From assembly GCF_016905445.1 (NCBI RefSeq), contig NZ_JAFEXF010000002.1, positions 114,903 to 178,902 on the forward strand: a stretch of DNA of 64,000 bases, read 5' to 3'. This document shows positions 43,021-53,721 of this stretch, piece after piece; position 1 is the first letter of the stretch; each line of letters starts with the position of its first letter. The notes beneath the pieces were generated by a model. That model made no database searches. It saw only the letters and a list, made by a program, of their open reading frames with translations, and was not told where the DNA came from. The stretch comes from Streptomyces sp. G44 (GTDB lineage: Bacteria; Actinomycetota; Actinomycetes; Streptomycetales; Streptomycetaceae). The translations under genes were made by a program, and so were the position numbers.

Positions 43021-43890
43021 GTGGCAGCAAAGCGCGGGGCGACCTTCCGACGCAGGGAGCTGGGCAAGGAGCTGAGAAAGCTCCGAGACAAGAGAGGCGA
43101 AACGCTTCAGGAGGTGGCCAGGGCTCTCGGCTTCTCCCATACGAAACTCGCACGGGTAGAGATCGGGGAGAACGACCTCCCTCGCGTGAGCGACCTCGAA
43201 GATCTGATCGACCATCTCGACCCTGACCTCCCCAAGGAAGACCGGGAAACGCTGCTCCAGTTGCACCGGGAGTCGCTGAGCAAGGAACCCTGGACGCCGT
43301 ACAAGGCGTACATGCCCTCCAAGATGCCGACGTACCGAGGGCTGGAGCAGGACGCCACGGTCATGCGCGTGTGGCAACCGGCGTTCGTCTACGGCCTGTT
43401 CCAGTCGGAAGACTACGCGCGAGCGCTGTACCAGATTGCGAAGCCGGTCGACGAGACGACCACCGAGTACATCGAGCAGAACGTCAGGCTCCGCCTGGAG
43501 CGGAAGGAGTTGATCACTCGCTCGGAAGATCCTCTGGAACTCCGCGTCATCATGGACGAGGCGGCTGTCCGGCGGATGGTCGGCGGGCCTGACGTGATGC
43601 TGGCCCAGTACGAGGAGATCGTGAAGTTGGGCGAGCTGGAGAACGTGACCATCCAGATCCTGCCTCACGACGTCGTGACCTACCGGTCCGAAAGCAACTT
43701 CACCATCCTGGACTTCGCCGAGGCCCTTGATCCTGTCGTGCAAGTCGACATGCCAAACACGATCAGCGTCACCGACGAGCGGCAGGAGGTTCAACGGAAC
43801 ACCCGCCGCTTTGACGCCATGCGCGACAGTGCCCTCCCTCCGGCCCGAACAGCCGGATTCCTGCAACACCTAGCACGAGAGTGGAAGTAG
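43021..43890 (+). CDS. XRE regulator with DUF5753
   Basis: A 289-residue protein: an N-terminal XRE HTH (about 12-70, LGFSHTKLARVEIGENDLP) and a C-terminal DUF5753 domain (about 95-280, starting WQPAFVYGLFQSEDYARALY). GTG at 43021 is chosen because sequence before it is not conserved in appearance. These pair with DUF397 proteins, as here, in the Scr1/Scr2 or WhiJ/BldB-like modules that affect development or act as toxin-antitoxin pairs. Confidence 0.93.
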   Translation: MAAKRGATFRRRELGKELRKLRDKRGETLQEVARALGFSHTKLARVEIGENDLPRVSDLEDLIDHLDPDLPKEDRETLLQLHRESLSKEPWTPYKAYMPSKMPTYRGLEQDATVMRVWQPAFVYGLFQSEDYARALYQIAKPVDETTTEYIEQNVRLRLERKELITRSEDPLELRVIMDEAAVRRMVGGPDVMLAQYEEIVKLGELENVTIQILPHDVVTYRSESNFTILDFAEALDPVVQVDMPNTISVTDERQEVQRNTRRFDAMRDSALPPARTAGFLQHLAREWK

Positions 43891-44123
43891 CCATCAATAC
43901 CAAGATCATGGCCACGGAAGTGGCTCCAGAAGACGCCTGGTTCAAGTCCTCATACAGCAATGACACCGGCGGGTCATGCGTCGAGATCGCCCCGCTGACC
44001 AATCAGGTCGGCATCCGCGACTCAAAGGACAAGGCGGGCCCCGCGCTCGTTGTGCCGGCTGGTGCATGGTCTTCGTTCGTCAGCCTCGTACGCTCAGGCG
44101 CCGCAGACGGCGTCGTCCAATAG
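43881..44123 (+). CDS. DUF397-family protein
   Basis: An 80-residue protein with WFKSSYSNDTGGSCVEIAPL and VGIRDSKD, the DUF397 core. A GTG at 43881 overlaps the XRE stop; ATG 43908 would give 71 residues and is the more typical family start. It is the usual partner of XRE-DUF5753. Confidence 0.93.
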   Translation: MEVAINTKIMATEVAPEDAWFKSSYSNDTGGSCVEIAPLTNQVGIRDSKDKAGPALVVPAGAWSSFVSLVRSGAADGVVQ

Positions 44124-44135
44124 CAGCGCTGCACC

Positions 44136-44180
44136 AGCGGCCTGTCTCTCCCCGCCCGGAACAGGGGGAGACAGGCCGCT
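44136..44180. terminator. Bidirectional hairpin terminator
   Basis: A 13-bp stem AGCGGCCTGTCTC / GAGACAGGCCGCT, extended by C:G pairs toward the loop, 12 bases after the DUF397 stop and 12 bases before the stop of the convergent XRE-TPR gene. Confidence 0.85.
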
Positions 44181-44192
44181 TGCGTGCAGCCG

Positions 44193-45485
44193 TCAACGTT
44201 GCTGCGGTCGGGTGACGGCATGAAGTTCTCTGACGCCGTTCGTGCGGGGGTGGCGTTCTGCCAACTCGTCGACGATGCTGCGGATGGCGGGGCGGTCTCG
44301 GACCTCGCCGGGGCTGGCTCGGTAAGCGTCGAGGAGGGAACGGGCGGTCTGCTCCGGGCGCCCCCAGGCCCACCAGGCGCGCGCCATGTCGGTGCCCATG
44401 CGGGCCTTCCGCTCGGCGGTGGGGAACTGTGCGGGACGGAGGTCCTTCCCGGCTTCCAGGGCGGCTCCGGCATCTCCGAGCGCCCAGTGCACACCGACGG
44501 CGTACAGGTCGACGGCGGCCGGGCTGATGGGGAACAGGCGGCCTGGAGGGGCGGCCGTCGGCAGCCGACGAGCGGCGCGGCGGGCTTCCTCGGTCATCGA
44601 CAAGGCTTCGGCTCGCTGGCCACCTCGGGCAGCGGTGTAGGCCAGGGTGCAGAGCATTTGTGCGTACGCCGACAGCGAGGCATCGGTGCGCAGGCCCGTC
44701 GCCTCGACCGCGGAGGCTGCGGTCGTCATGAGGCGCTGGGCTTCCGCGCCGCGGTCCTGGTGGCGCAGGACGATCGCCAGTTCCCGGGCGGCGGCTGCGG
44801 AGGCGAGCGGGGAACCGGCGACCTCGGCCCAGGTGCGCGCGCGGTCTGCGGTGAGCCGGGCCTGGCCGTAGAAGCCGAGCTTGGTCAGCACCGCAGCGGC
44901 CAGGCTGTAGACGGACGAGAGTCGGGCCTGATCGAGTTCACGGCGCGAGGAGGCCGCAGCATGTCCGTCAGCGATGAGACCGGATAGCGCGGCGAGCAGA
45001 CGAGAATGCGCGCCCTTGTCGTACAGCGCGCGGGCGGCCGCCATCCGGGTATCCAGCGGGCCTTTGCCGGTCGGGGCGGGCGTGTCGGCCAGGGCCTCGT
45101 CGAGCCCCATCATCAGGGCGACCGGCCCGGCGGCAGCCGTGGCGGTGAGCAGCGTACGGCGGCGCATCGGGTCCTCCTCGGCATGCGGACTGGCCGTCAC
45201 TCTAGTGGCCGTCGGCACCTTCGAGGCGGGTGGCGCCAGGGAAGTCATCAGGATGTGTCGCGGAACTCCGACCTCTTGAGCAGCGCGGTGGACCAAGGCC
45301 AGGTCGACGACCCTTCTGCGTCGCTCCAGCCGCGAGACCGTGGCGGGGTCGCAGCCGAGCCGGTCGCCGAGGGTGGCGAGCGTCCAAGAGCGGTGCTCGC
45401 GGCCGAGCCGGATGAGCGCGCCCGGACATCGCTGTTCGGCTAATCCGAGAGCTTTGGGTGTGCTCCAGAGCGGGTCAACGGACAC
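44193..45485 (-). CDS. XRE regulator with a TPR-like repeat domain
   Basis: A 430-residue protein: an N-terminal HTH (LATLGDRLGCDPATVSRLER, near residue 40), a linker, and about 280 residues of helical TPR-like repeats (ALYDKGAHSRLLAALSGLI, AYTAARGGQRAEALSMTEEA). The GTG at 45485 sits five bases after GGAGG. Such proteins are common Streptomyces regulators; some respond to peptide signals. Target unknown. Confidence 0.85.
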   Translation of the reverse strand: MSVDPLWSTPKALGLAEQRCPGALIRLGREHRSWTLATLGDRLGCDPATVSRLERRRRVVDLALVHRAAQEVGVPRHILMTSLAPPASKVPTATRVTASPHAEEDPMRRRTLLTATAAAGPVALMMGLDEALADTPAPTGKGPLDTRMAAARALYDKGAHSRLLAALSGLIADGHAAASSRRELDQARLSSVYSLAAAVLTKLGFYGQARLTADRARTWAEVAGSPLASAAAARELAIVLRHQDRGAEAQRLMTTAASAVEATGLRTDASLSAYAQMLCTLAYTAARGGQRAEALSMTEEARRAARRLPTAAPPGRLFPISPAAVDLYAVGVHWALGDAGAALEAGKDLRPAQFPTAERKARMGTDMARAWWAWGRPEQTARSLLDAYRASPGEVRDRPAIRSIVDELAERHPRTNGVRELHAVTRPQQR

Positions 45486-46080
45486 AGGTCCTCCCACGCC
45501 GCACGACCGGGGACCTCCACAATATGGACGGCGGTTGCCGCCGTCGAGGACGCTTGCATGCCGTGCAAAACCCTCGCACGACAAGGCTATCGATCACCGT
45601 AGGACGACGAGCTGCGGTCTTCTGGCCGCACGCAAACCGGCAGCGCTGACCTCCTCTCCCGCTCCTCCCAACGCAGGGCGGGTGGCCTGTCACACCGCGG
45701 TCCACCGCGCCGTTCCCCTGAACAGCACGCGGTCGGCCTGCCAGCCGTAGGAGAGCACCCGCCGACTGGCAGACCGGCAGAGATTCAGGGGAGCGACTGT
45801 GGCATCCCTTGTGACCGCGAAGCGGTTTGCGGTATTGCGGGCGCAGCCGCCGCGCAGGAAATAGCCGACTGGGCATTCGCCCACGGCAGACGAGAAAGAT
45901 CCCCAAAGGACTGGAACCACCTCCGGGAGCATGTCAACGTACAACCTCCCGGAAAACACCAGGCCAGCGAAGGGGTGCGGATTTTTGTCGGGCGGTGCGC
46001 CGACCCGACTCACGAGGCCCCGCAGCCTGTGTCACTCGCTCTCACGACCGAGCCCCGACTCCACGGAGGTCCACCTGTCG
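45486..46080. other. Intergenic region without recognised gene
   Basis: About 600 bases between divergent genes. Frames on both strands are short and lack domain content. Nothing assignable beyond probable promoters. Confidence 0.45.
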
Positions 46081-46443
46081 ATGCCCGCTATCCGATCTGC
46101 CCGTTTCACTGCCCCCATCCTCTTGGCGCTAGGCGCGGTGAACGCGTGGACGGCTCAACGAACTGAGGACTACGGATCCCTGTCCACGGCACTGTGTCTT
46201 TGCGTCTGCGCCGCCGGCCTATTCGGTGAGGATCTCCTGCAACGCGGCTACCGCCGTGACAGCACGGTCCTCGCGCACATCGCGGCGCACCCTGGGGCCG
46301 CAACTCGCCACGTTGCCCGAGCCGTCGGAGCCCCGGAGCGCGTCGTTGCCCGGAACCTCGACCGTCTCACCGATGACGGCCTGTTGGTGCTCGTCACTGA
46401 CGGTGCGACTCCTGCGCTTCGGTCCTACCGACTGGCGTCGTAA
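46081..46443 (+). CDS. Small membrane protein with winged-helix-like tail
   Basis: A 120-residue protein: two short hydrophobic stretches (residues about 8-20 and 32-48), then a soluble region resembling a winged helix (HIAAHPGAATRHVARAVGAP, then VVARNLDRLTDDGLLV). ATG at 46081 has GGAGG ten bases upstream. It is the last gene before the xis-int module and may belong to the element. No family recognised with certainty. Confidence 0.6.
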   Translation: MPAIRSARFTAPILLALGAVNAWTAQRTEDYGSLSTALCLCVCAAGLFGEDLLQRGYRRDSTVLAHIAAHPGAATRHVARAVGAPERVVARNLDRLTDDGLLVLVTDGATPALRSYRLAS

Positions 46444-46858
46444 CCAGCGCCGGAGCAGACGGCAATAGGCACGCCCTCGTGATGCTGGGAGATACATAGC
46501 AGACGATCCCCGGTTAGCAAAACCGGGGATCGTGCGGACCATTGATGTCGTTCGCACTCGGCTGCGCTTGGCGGTGGAGCCGTGTGGACGCAGTTGACCG
46601 TGCCGTGAACACGAAAGGAGGCAATGCGCGGCTCGCGGTGACTGCTGCCCTGCAACGCAGCGCATGTTCGCCAAAGGACAGCGATGCCTCGCCGACTCGG
46701 TGAGGAACCCGGCGTTGCTGATTCCGCTCTGCCGCTCTGCGCGCTTCTCCGCGAGGACCCTGCTTCATGTGTCGATCCGTGATACCCCCTGCCCTTTTTC
46801 ACCCCGACGTGTCAGGCCGACCTGTCAGTGACGTCGGCCATGCCTATGGGGCGGCGTA
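46444..46858. other. Intergenic region upstream of xis
   Basis: About 415 bases. It contains the hairpin at 46503-46533 and, further on, presumably the promoter of the xis-int pair. No gene seen. Confidence 0.45.
46503..46533 (+). terminator. Hairpin terminator
   Basis: Perfect 13-bp stem ACGATCCCCGGTT / AACCGGGGATCGT with a 5-base loop, 60 bases after the small membrane protein stop. Confidence 0.8.
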
Positions 46859-47056
46859 GTGGCAGTAGCGACGCGACCTGGGGCAAAACTGACCGTCGAT
46901 GAAGTGTGCGACGAGCTGGGGATCGCCCGAAGCACCTTCTACGACTGGCGCCAGAAGGGCCGAGGGCCGCGCTGTATCCGGCTCCCTAACGGCTCCCTTC
47001 GAATACGGCGCAGCGATTTCGAAAACTGGTTGATTGATTGCGAGGACCCCTCCTGA
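46859..47056 (+). CDS. xis: Excisionase-like HTH protein
   Basis: A 65-residue MerR-like HTH protein (LTVDEVCDELGIARSTFYDW, then RLPNGSLRIRRSDFENWL), the type used as excisionase by actinobacterial integrative elements. GTG at 46859. Its stop overlaps the integrase ATG by one base (TGATG), the usual xis-int coupling. Confidence 0.88.
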   Translation: MAVATRPGAKLTVDEVCDELGIARSTFYDWRQKGRGPRCIRLPNGSLRIRRSDFENWLIDCEDPS

Positions 47057-48450
47057 TGGACACCAGCTCGTTGGACGTTCGTTTCTACCCAATCGAGACG
47101 AACAAGCGGGCCAAGGGCAATAGCTACACCGTCCGTTGGAAGGTCGCCCACAAGAAGCACAGCAAGACCTACAAGAAGTCTGCCGTTGCCGACGACGAAC
47201 GTTCGAAGCTCATGGCCGCCCACCGGAAGCGAGAGCCCTTCGATATCGAACTGGGTCTGCCGGTTTCGTGGTCGTCCAAGGCGGCCGAGGTGAACTGGTT
47301 CCAGTTCGCGGTCGAGTACGTCGACTGGAAATGGCCGCGCGCCTCCGGCAACACCCGCAAGAACATGGCCAAGGCGCTGACACCCGCGACCATCGCCTTG
47401 CTGCGCACGCCGCCGCCGAGCCACTTCGATCCGGTGAAGGTCCGCAGGGCTCTGCGGGAGTACGCCTTCAACGTCAACCGGCGAAGCGATCCCGACAAGC
47501 CCGTCCCGGATGAGGTCCAGACGATCCTCGACTGGATCAAGCGCAACTCCCTCCCGATGAGCGCCTGGGAGAAGACCCAGAACGTCGACAGGGTCGTCAC
47601 GGCGCTTAGCACCCTCCTGGACGGCACGGCGGCAGCCGCCAGCTCGGTCACCCGCAACGACCGGATCATGAACCTGGTCATGGGCTACGCCATCAGGCAT
47701 AACTACCTGAAGGCCAACCCGCTCCCGAAGGGCAAGGGTGAGCGCGCCGCTCCGAAGGTCGCCCAGGCCATCGACAAGCGATGCCTCCTGAACCGCGACC
47801 TGGTCGCGAAGATGCTGGATTGGATAGGCAAGCGTCCGCGACGCGGACGCTTGTACCGGGCCTTCTTCGCAACCCTCTACTACGCGGGACTACGCCCCGA
47901 AGAAGCCGTCGGCCTCCGCGTCGGCGACGCGACGCTGCCGGAAACCGGCTGGGGTGAGTTCCTCGTCCATGAGGCCCAACCCGAAGTCGGCAGCCAGTGG
48001 ACCGACACCGGCGAGGTCCACGAGGAACGGGACCTCAAGGGCCGAGGTGAGGGCGACACGCGAACCGTCCCCATCCATCCATCTCTCGTCGCGATCCTCC
48101 GGGAGATCGTCAAGGAGTTTGACCTCAAGGAGACCGACCTCCTGTTCCCCGGAGAAAAGGGCGGCATGCTCGCGGGATCCGTGTTCCGGCGGGTCTGGGT
48201 CAAGGCACGCAAGGCCGTTTTGCCCGAGCACCTGCTCAAGACGCCGACGGGAAAGCGTCCGTACGACCTGCGACACACCTGCCTGACCACCTGGCTCAAC
48301 AGCGGCATCCCGCCGGCCCAGGTCGCCGAATGGGCGGGCAACAGTGTGCCGGTCCTGCTGGCCATCTACGCACGTTGCATCGTCGGCCAGCTGGCCGACT
48401 ACCTGAAACGGATCGAAGGCGTCCAAGACCTACCAAAGGTTGCGGCGTGA
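47056..48450 (+). CDS. int: Tyrosine site-specific integrase
   Basis: A 464-residue tyrosine recombinase. The C-terminal catalytic domain shows Arg in YYAGLRPEEAVGLR, the box II RPYDLRHTCLTTWL (Arg about 406, His about 407), WAGNS and the nucleophile Tyr about 438 (AIYARC). The N-terminal arm-binding and core-binding regions are intact. The gene ends about 250 bases from the 3' end of tRNA-Arg, the typical position for a tRNA-targeting integrase, so the element lies to the left of that tRNA. Confidence 0.93.
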   Translation: MDTSSLDVRFYPIETNKRAKGNSYTVRWKVAHKKHSKTYKKSAVADDERSKLMAAHRKREPFDIELGLPVSWSSKAAEVNWFQFAVEYVDWKWPRASGNTRKNMAKALTPATIALLRTPPPSHFDPVKVRRALREYAFNVNRRSDPDKPVPDEVQTILDWIKRNSLPMSAWEKTQNVDRVVTALSTLLDGTAAAASSVTRNDRIMNLVMGYAIRHNYLKANPLPKGKGERAAPKVAQAIDKRCLLNRDLVAKMLDWIGKRPRRGRLYRAFFATLYYAGLRPEEAVGLRVGDATLPETGWGEFLVHEAQPEVGSQWTDTGEVHEERDLKGRGEGDTRTVPIHPSLVAILREIVKEFDLKETDLLFPGEKGGMLAGSVFRRVWVKARKAVLPEHLLKTPTGKRPYDLRHTCLTTWLNSGIPPAQVAEWAGNSVPVLLAIYARCIVGQLADYLKRIEGVQDLPKVAA

Positions 48451-48702
48451 TGAGCGGCCTCGGAACCCTGCGAAGAGCGGGCTCCGGGGTCGCTTCGCTA
48501 TGTGCCGTGAGGGGGCGGAGTGCCTTCTCGGGCGCTCGATTTTGTGGGACGTATGTGGGACGGGCACCCGTAGAAACCCGGTTTTGGCCGGTGTCAGCCG
48601 GACTCCACCCTCAGTGGAGGGAGAGAGTCCGATTCGCCTCGGCGGTCAGTCATACATGGTCTGACCTGCGAAAACGTCGCCAAACTGACAGGGCGTCAGT
48701 GG

Positions 48703-48775
48703 CGCCCCCGGCAGGACTCGAACCTGCGGCCAAGCGCTTAGAAGGCGCCTGCTCTATCCACTGAGCTACGGGGGC
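48703..48775 (-). tRNA. tRNA-Arg (anticodon UCU)
   Basis: On the minus strand the cloverleaf is complete: acceptor GCCCCCG/CGGGGGC, D arm GCTCAGTGGATAGAGC, anticodon stem GGCGC/GCGCT with loop CTTCTAA (anticodon TCT), and T arm GCAGG-TTCGAGT-CCTGC. CCA is not encoded. Its 3' end faces the integrase, so this is the likely attachment site. Confidence 0.96.
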
Positions 48776-49043
48776 CGGGTGTGGCCGGGTGGCAGGGGGT
48801 CGGATGTGAGGTGATCCGTGACCTTGCCGGGGACAAGGATAGGGCTCCCGGGTCCCTGCCCCTGGTGCTTCGCCTCCGCGCCGTGATGTGGAGGTTCGGT
48901 GAAGCGGTCCTGATAATCGCAGGCAGGTGCGAATCTCGCATCGCTTTTGGCGCCTCACGCCACGGGTGTTGTGCACTCGTTATGCCTGCGCCCCGGCCAT
49001 CCCTTCCCTCCGTGGTGTCCGATCGGCGCGCAGAGGGTCTCAT

Positions 49044-50759
49044 ATGCTTCAGAAAACCATCAAAATTGGGCATTCTTCGCATGTGGTGACCTTGGACGTA
49101 CGGCCTCAATTGCTTGACGCACTCTCCGCCCTGCGCGAGCGTGTCGCCGCCGCACGCTTTCCGCTCCCCCTGCCGGGGGCGCCACGCGCGCGTGCCAACC
49201 GGGACGAGTTGCTCGCGCAGCTCGACGACTACCTGGTGCCCCGGCTCAAGGCGCCCGAAGCGCCGCTGCTCGCCGTCATCGGCGGGTCCACCGGGGCGGG
49301 CAAGTCCACCCTGGTGAACTCGCTCGTGGGCCGGCAGGTCAGCGAGGCGGGTGTGCTGCGGCCCACGACGCGTACGCCGGTGCTCGTCTGCCATCCGGAC
49401 GACCACCACTGGTTCGCCGGGATGCGCGTCCTGCCCGACCTGACCCGCGTGTGGATGCCCCCGAAGAAGTCCGTGCAGGGCGGCGAGGGAGACACCGGCG
49501 GCGACGACAACGACAACGACGACGGACCGGCGTACGGCGACGGCGGCGGGGGCGGTGAGGAACACGAACGCGCCCTGCGGATCGAGACCGCCCACACCCT
49601 GCCGCGCGGCCTCGCCCTCCTCGACGCGCCCGACGTCGACTCGCTCGTCCCCGACAGCCGCTGCCTCGCCGCCGAACTGATCTCCGCGGCCGACGTATGG
49701 GTGCTGGTGACCACCGCCTCCCGGTACGCCGACGCGGTGCCCTGGCATCTGCTGCGTACCGCCAAGGAGTACGACGCCACCCTCGTCACCGTCCTCGACC
49801 GCGTGCCCCACCAGGTCGTGACGGAGGTGTCGCGGCAGTACGGCGCCCTCCTCGCGAAGGCGGGGCTCGGCGAGGTGCCGCGGTTTACCGTGCCGGAGCT
49901 GCCGGAGTCCGCGGGCGGCGGCGGGCTGCTCCCCGCCACCGCCGTGGCCCCGCTGCGCACCTGGCTCACCCACCGGGTCCAGGAACCGGCCGCCCGCACC
50001 GCCGCCATCGCCCGCACGGCTCACGGCGTCCTGCACTCGCTCGACTCCCGGCTGCCCGAACTGGCGGCCGCCGTCGCCGCCCAGCACGCCGCCGCCCTGC
50101 GGCTGATCTCCGCCGTCGACGAGGCGTACGACAACGAGTACGCGCGCGTGAAGGACCGCTTGCAGGCCGGCGGCGTACTGGCGGGCGACGCCCTGAAGCG
50201 GTGGCGCAGCTATCCGCTCGACTGCGGGCCCGGCGAACTGCTCGACGCCATCGCCGAGAGCCTGGAGGCACTGCTGCTGTGCGCCGTCACCGCCGCCGAC
50301 GAGCGCGTAGACGACGCCTGGCGGCGCGAGCCCGCCGCGAACGCCCCGGGGCTCAACGACCGCGACCCCGAGGTCGAGAGCGCCGAGCACCGCATCGGGA
50401 TGGCCGTCCGCAGATGGCGGCGCGTCCTCGAGGAGTACGCCGATGACGAGGTGCGCGGCCTGGAGGAAATCGACAGAAACGGTTTGCCCGACCCCGAGGT
50501 CGTGGCCGCGCTGCTCGCCACGGCCCTCCTCGGCGGGCACCGGGCCCGCGCGGCCGGAGAGATCCTCGCCGAGCGGATCGGCGCCCAGAGCGCGGTCCGG
50601 CTGCGCGACCGGGGCGGGCGCCTGCTGACCGACTACCTGGAGAAGGTCCTCGCCGCCGAGCGCGAACGGCGGCTCGCACCCCTGTACGCCCTCGACGTGC
50701 ACCCCGAACCCCAGGCCGAGCTGATCGCCGCCCTGTCCGTACTGCAGAAGGAGAGGTGA
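49044..50759 (+). CDS. dynA: Dynamin-like GTPase DynA
   Basis: A 571-residue large GTPase. P-loop [11 protein letters not shown] (near 88), a Ser/Thr-rich switch, DAPDVDS as G3 and a long helical C-terminal half. No membrane segment. An acidic Asp/Gly-rich insert lies near residues 150-175. Order and neighbours (DynB, then SSB) match the Streptomyces dynA-dynB locus, whose products stabilise FtsZ rings during sporulation septation. ATG 49044 is used; GTG 49083 or 49086 is nearer the conserved start. Confidence 0.85.
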   Translation: MLQKTIKIGHSSHVVTLDVRPQLLDALSALRERVAAARFPLPLPGAPRARANRDELLAQLDDYLVPRLKAPEAPLLAVIGGSTGAGKSTLVNSLVGRQVSEAGVLRPTTRTPVLVCHPDDHHWFAGMRVLPDLTRVWMPPKKSVQGGEGDTGGDDNDNDDGPAYGDGGGGGEEHERALRIETAHTLPRGLALLDAPDVDSLVPDSRCLAAELISAADVWVLVTTASRYADAVPWHLLRTAKEYDATLVTVLDRVPHQVVTEVSRQYGALLAKAGLGEVPRFTVPELPESAGGGGLLPATAVAPLRTWLTHRVQEPAARTAAIARTAHGVLHSLDSRLPELAAAVAAQHAAALRLISAVDEAYDNEYARVKDRLQAGGVLAGDALKRWRSYPLDCGPGELLDAIAESLEALLLCAVTAADERVDDAWRREPAANAPGLNDRDPEVESAEHRIGMAVRRWRRVLEEYADDEVRGLEEIDRNGLPDPEVVAALLATALLGGHRARAAGEILAERIGAQSAVRLRDRGGRLLTDYLEKVLAAERERRLAPLYALDVHPEPQAELIAALSVLQKER

Positions 50760-52840
50760 CCGCGGTGACCGCCCTCACTGACCACACCGAACGCGACGAG
50801 CGGGAGGAGCGCAAGGAGCGAGGCGAGCTGGAGGAGCGAGGGGAGCGGCAGGAGCGGCATGAGCGGGGGGAGGTGGTCGCCGGGCGCGGGGGGACCGCGG
50901 GAAACGCGGGGCGTGCGGGAGGCGCCGCCGGCCCGGCAGGCGTGACGGACGTGGCAGGCATGGCAGGCAGGACCGGCCCGGCGGTCGCGGCCGCTGCACC
51001 AGTCTCCGCCGGTACGGCAGGCGCTGGGCGTCCCGGGGAGACCGGCCGGGCGGGGCAGGGTTCCGGCCGTCCCGAGCAGCTGTCCGGCCGGCCGGCCGAA
51101 GGCCAGGGGCAGCGCGCCGAGGACTCCGATGACGCCTGGGGCGACGGCCTCATCGCCCGCCGCGTCACGGACGCCTCGAAACCCGCCACCACCACCCGCG
51201 CCTACGCCCCCGCCGCGCCCCCCACCTCGTACGACGGCCCCCTGCGCACGCGGCTCGACGCGCTGCGCGAACTCGTCGGGCTGTCCCGCACCCGCCTCGA
51301 CGGCGACACCCTCGCCGAGGCCGGGCGGGTCCTCGACGAGGCCGACGCCCGGCGCAGACTCTCCGAACGGCACACCGTCGTCGCCATCGCGGGCGCCACC
51401 GGCAGCGGCAAGTCGACCCTCTTCAACGCCCTCGCCGGCGTGATGATCTCGGACACCGGTGTCCGCAGGCCGACGACCGCCGCGCCCATCGGGTGCAGCT
51501 GGACGGACGGCGCCGCCGGGCTGCTCGACCGGCTCGGGATCCCGGGGCGGCTGCGCCGGCGCCCCCTCCAGGGCCCCGGCGCCGAGGAGCTCCAGGGGCT
51601 CGTACTGATCGATCTGCCCGACCACGACTCGGCGGTCGGCGAGCACCGTGAGCACGTCGACCGGATCCTCGGACTCGTCGACGCCGTCATCTGGGTCGTC
51701 GACCCGGAGAAGTACGCGGACGCGATGCTCCACGAGCGGTATCTGCGGCCCATGGCCGGGCACGCCGAGGTCACCTTCGTGGTGCTCAACCAGATCGACC
51801 GGCTGCCCGGGGACGCCGCCGACCAGGTCCTCGACGACCTGCGCCGGCTCCTCGACGAGGACGGCATCGCCCTGGGCGAACACGGCGAGCCGGGCGCCAC
51901 GGTGCTCGCGATCTCCGCGCTGACCGGCGAGGGCATCGGCGAACTGCGGGAGGCACTCGGCCAGTTCACCCAGGAGCGGGGCGCCGCCGTCCGCCGGCTC
52001 ACCGCCGACCTGGAGGCCGCCGCGCGACGCCTGCGTCCGGTGTACGTCGACGGGGCGCCCCGCAGCAGGACCCGCGGACGCGTCGGGCTCAGCGAGGAGG
52101 CCCGCGAGGAGTTCGCCGACCGCCTCGCGGACGCGGTGGGCGCCGCGGCGGCCGGGGACGCGGCGGAACGGGCCTGGCGCAGACACGCGGGCAAGGCGTG
52201 CGGCGACCCCTGGCTCAGGCTCTGGCGGTGGTACGAGTCGCAGCGCTCGCCGCACGGCGCCGCCGTGACGCCCGTGGCGCTGCCCCCGCTGGACGAGGAG
52301 GTGACGGCGCGCCAGCGCGTGGAGCACGCCGTGCGCACGGTGGCCGACGAGGCGGCCGCGGGGCTGCCGGTGCCCTGGGGCCAGGCCGTGCGGGAGGCCG
52401 CCGTGCGGGGCGCCGAAGGGCTGCCGGAGGCGCTCGACAAGCTGGCGGTGACGGCCGGGGTGCCGGTCGGGCGTCCGCCGAGGCCCAACTGGTGGCCGGC
52501 GGCGGTCCTCGCGCAGGCGGCCATGTCGATGCTCCAAGTGGTGGGCGGGCTGTGGCTGCTGGGGCAGATCATCGGCATCGCCGACCCGAACCTCGGGGTG
52601 CCGGTGCTGCTGATGCTGTCGGGCATCGTGGGCGGCCCCTGCGTGGAGTGGGCGAGCCGGCTGGCCGCGCGGGGGCCCGCACGGCGGTACGGGCAGGAGG
52701 CGGAGCGGCGGCTTCGGGAGGCGGCGGCGGGGTGCGGTCGCGCCCGGGTCCTCGATCCGGTGGCGGCCGAGCTGCTGCGGTATCTGGAGGTCAGGGAGCA
52801 ATACGTGCGGGTCACGGGGATGCGGGGGGCTTTTGGGTGA
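50756..52840 (+). CDS. dynB: Dynamin-like GTPase DynB (membrane-bound)
   Basis: A 694-residue GTPase whose start overlaps the dynA stop by 4 bases. The first 120 residues are Glu/Arg- then Gly/Ala-rich and disordered-looking. The GTPase domain has GATGSGKST (P-loop), LPDHDS (G3) and NQID (G4). Two hydrophobic segments near residues 580-630 ([19 protein letters not shown] and [14 protein letters not shown]) anchor it. This layout is that of DynB, which recruits DynA to the sporulation septum. Confidence 0.88.
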   Translation: MTAVTALTDHTERDEREERKERGELEERGERQERHERGEVVAGRGGTAGNAGRAGGAAGPAGVTDVAGMAGRTGPAVAAAAPVSAGTAGAGRPGETGRAGQGSGRPEQLSGRPAEGQGQRAEDSDDAWGDGLIARRVTDASKPATTTRAYAPAAPPTSYDGPLRTRLDALRELVGLSRTRLDGDTLAEAGRVLDEADARRRLSERHTVVAIAGATGSGKSTLFNALAGVMISDTGVRRPTTAAPIGCSWTDGAAGLLDRLGIPGRLRRRPLQGPGAEELQGLVLIDLPDHDSAVGEHREHVDRILGLVDAVIWVVDPEKYADAMLHERYLRPMAGHAEVTFVVLNQIDRLPGDAADQVLDDLRRLLDEDGIALGEHGEPGATVLAISALTGEGIGELREALGQFTQERGAAVRRLTADLEAAARRLRPVYVDGAPRSRTRGRVGLSEEAREEFADRLADAVGAAAAGDAAERAWRRHAGKACGDPWLRLWRWYESQRSPHGAAVTPVALPPLDEEVTARQRVEHAVRTVADEAAAGLPVPWGQAVREAAVRGAEGLPEALDKLAVTAGVPVGRPPRPNWWPAAVLAQAAMSMLQVVGGLWLLGQIIGIADPNLGVPVLLMLSGIVGGPCVEWASRLAARGPARRYGQEAERRLREAAAGCGRARVLDPVAAELLRYLEVREQYVRVTGMRGAFG

Positions 52841-53006
52841 CGCGTGGGGCTCGCGGCCACATGGAAGGACTCCTTCGGGTGGCCGGGATATCCACAACCG
52901 GTGGGTAGCACACAGGGCCCAGCGGGCTCGGCCGCACGGGTGCAGTCTGAGGGCGCAGCCGCGGAAAGGCGCGGCGGCACGGACGGACGCACGGGAGGGG
53001 CAGGGC

Positions 53007-53438
53007 ATGAACGAGACGATGGTGACCGTGGTGGGGAACGTCGCGACGACGCCGGTGTACCGGGAGTTGCCGTCGGGACCGGTGGCGCGGTTCCGGCTCG
53101 CGGTGACGGCGAGGTACTTCGACGCGGTGAAGAACACCTGGAACGACGGACACACCAACTTCTTCACGGTCTGGGCCAGGCGCGCGCTCGGCAGCAACGT
53201 GCAGGGGTCGCTCGCGGTGGGCGAACCGGTCATCGTGCAGGGCCGGTTGAAGGTGCGCGACGAGGAGCGCGGCGGGCAGCACTGGACCTCGGCGGACATC
53301 GACGCGCAGACGATCGGCCACGACCTGTCGCGCGGGACCGCGGCGTTCCGGAGGGTGGGCAGGGCGGACGTGCCGCTGACCGACCCCCTGCCCCTGCGGG
53401 AACCGGAGCCGCAGCCGGAACCTCAACCGGTGAGCTGA
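53007..53438 (+). CDS. ssbB: Single-stranded DNA-binding protein (SsbB type)
   Basis: A 143-residue OB-fold SSB (MVTVVGNVATTPVYREL, FFTVWARRALGSNV, GEPVIVQGRLKVRD). The tail is Pro/Glu-rich and lacks the acidic DxxIPF tip of SsbA, as in the Streptomyces SsbB paralogue that serves sporulation chromosome segregation. Location downstream of dynB fits the S. coelicolor arrangement as I remember it. Confidence 0.9.
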   Translation: MNETMVTVVGNVATTPVYRELPSGPVARFRLAVTARYFDAVKNTWNDGHTNFFTVWARRALGSNVQGSLAVGEPVIVQGRLKVRDEERGGQHWTSADIDAQTIGHDLSRGTAAFRRVGRADVPLTDPLPLREPEPQPEPQPVS

Positions 53439-53454
53439 CGGTGACGGACCGTCA
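53436..53454 (+). terminator. Short hairpin at the ssb stop
   Basis: TGACGGT / ACCGTCA with a 5-base loop; the stop codon of the ssb gene is its first three bases. Weak but well placed. Confidence 0.4.
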
Positions 53455-53721
53455 AGTGCCGTGCGCCACCGCTCGGAATGCCGTTGATTTGTCGATAAGC
53501 CCAGCTCGGGAGGGGCGTTGGCGATAACGATTCCGAGTCGGATCGGTTATACGACGGTATGACTGAGGGTAGTGGTGCGCCGCTTCCTTAGGATGCCGGA
53601 CGTAGCTCACGGGGCAGTCGGCAGGCGATGCCATGCAGGTGGCAGGGGATCCTGCCCCTTTCAATCTGCTGGCGGGACCACCCCCCACGTTGTGCACGGG
53701 TCCCGCCCGGAGGGGAAATCA

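Noticed and set aside
50633..53299. 888-codon minus-strand frame across dynB and ssb
   Set aside because: Antisense shadow with low-complexity Arg/Pro/Gly sequence.
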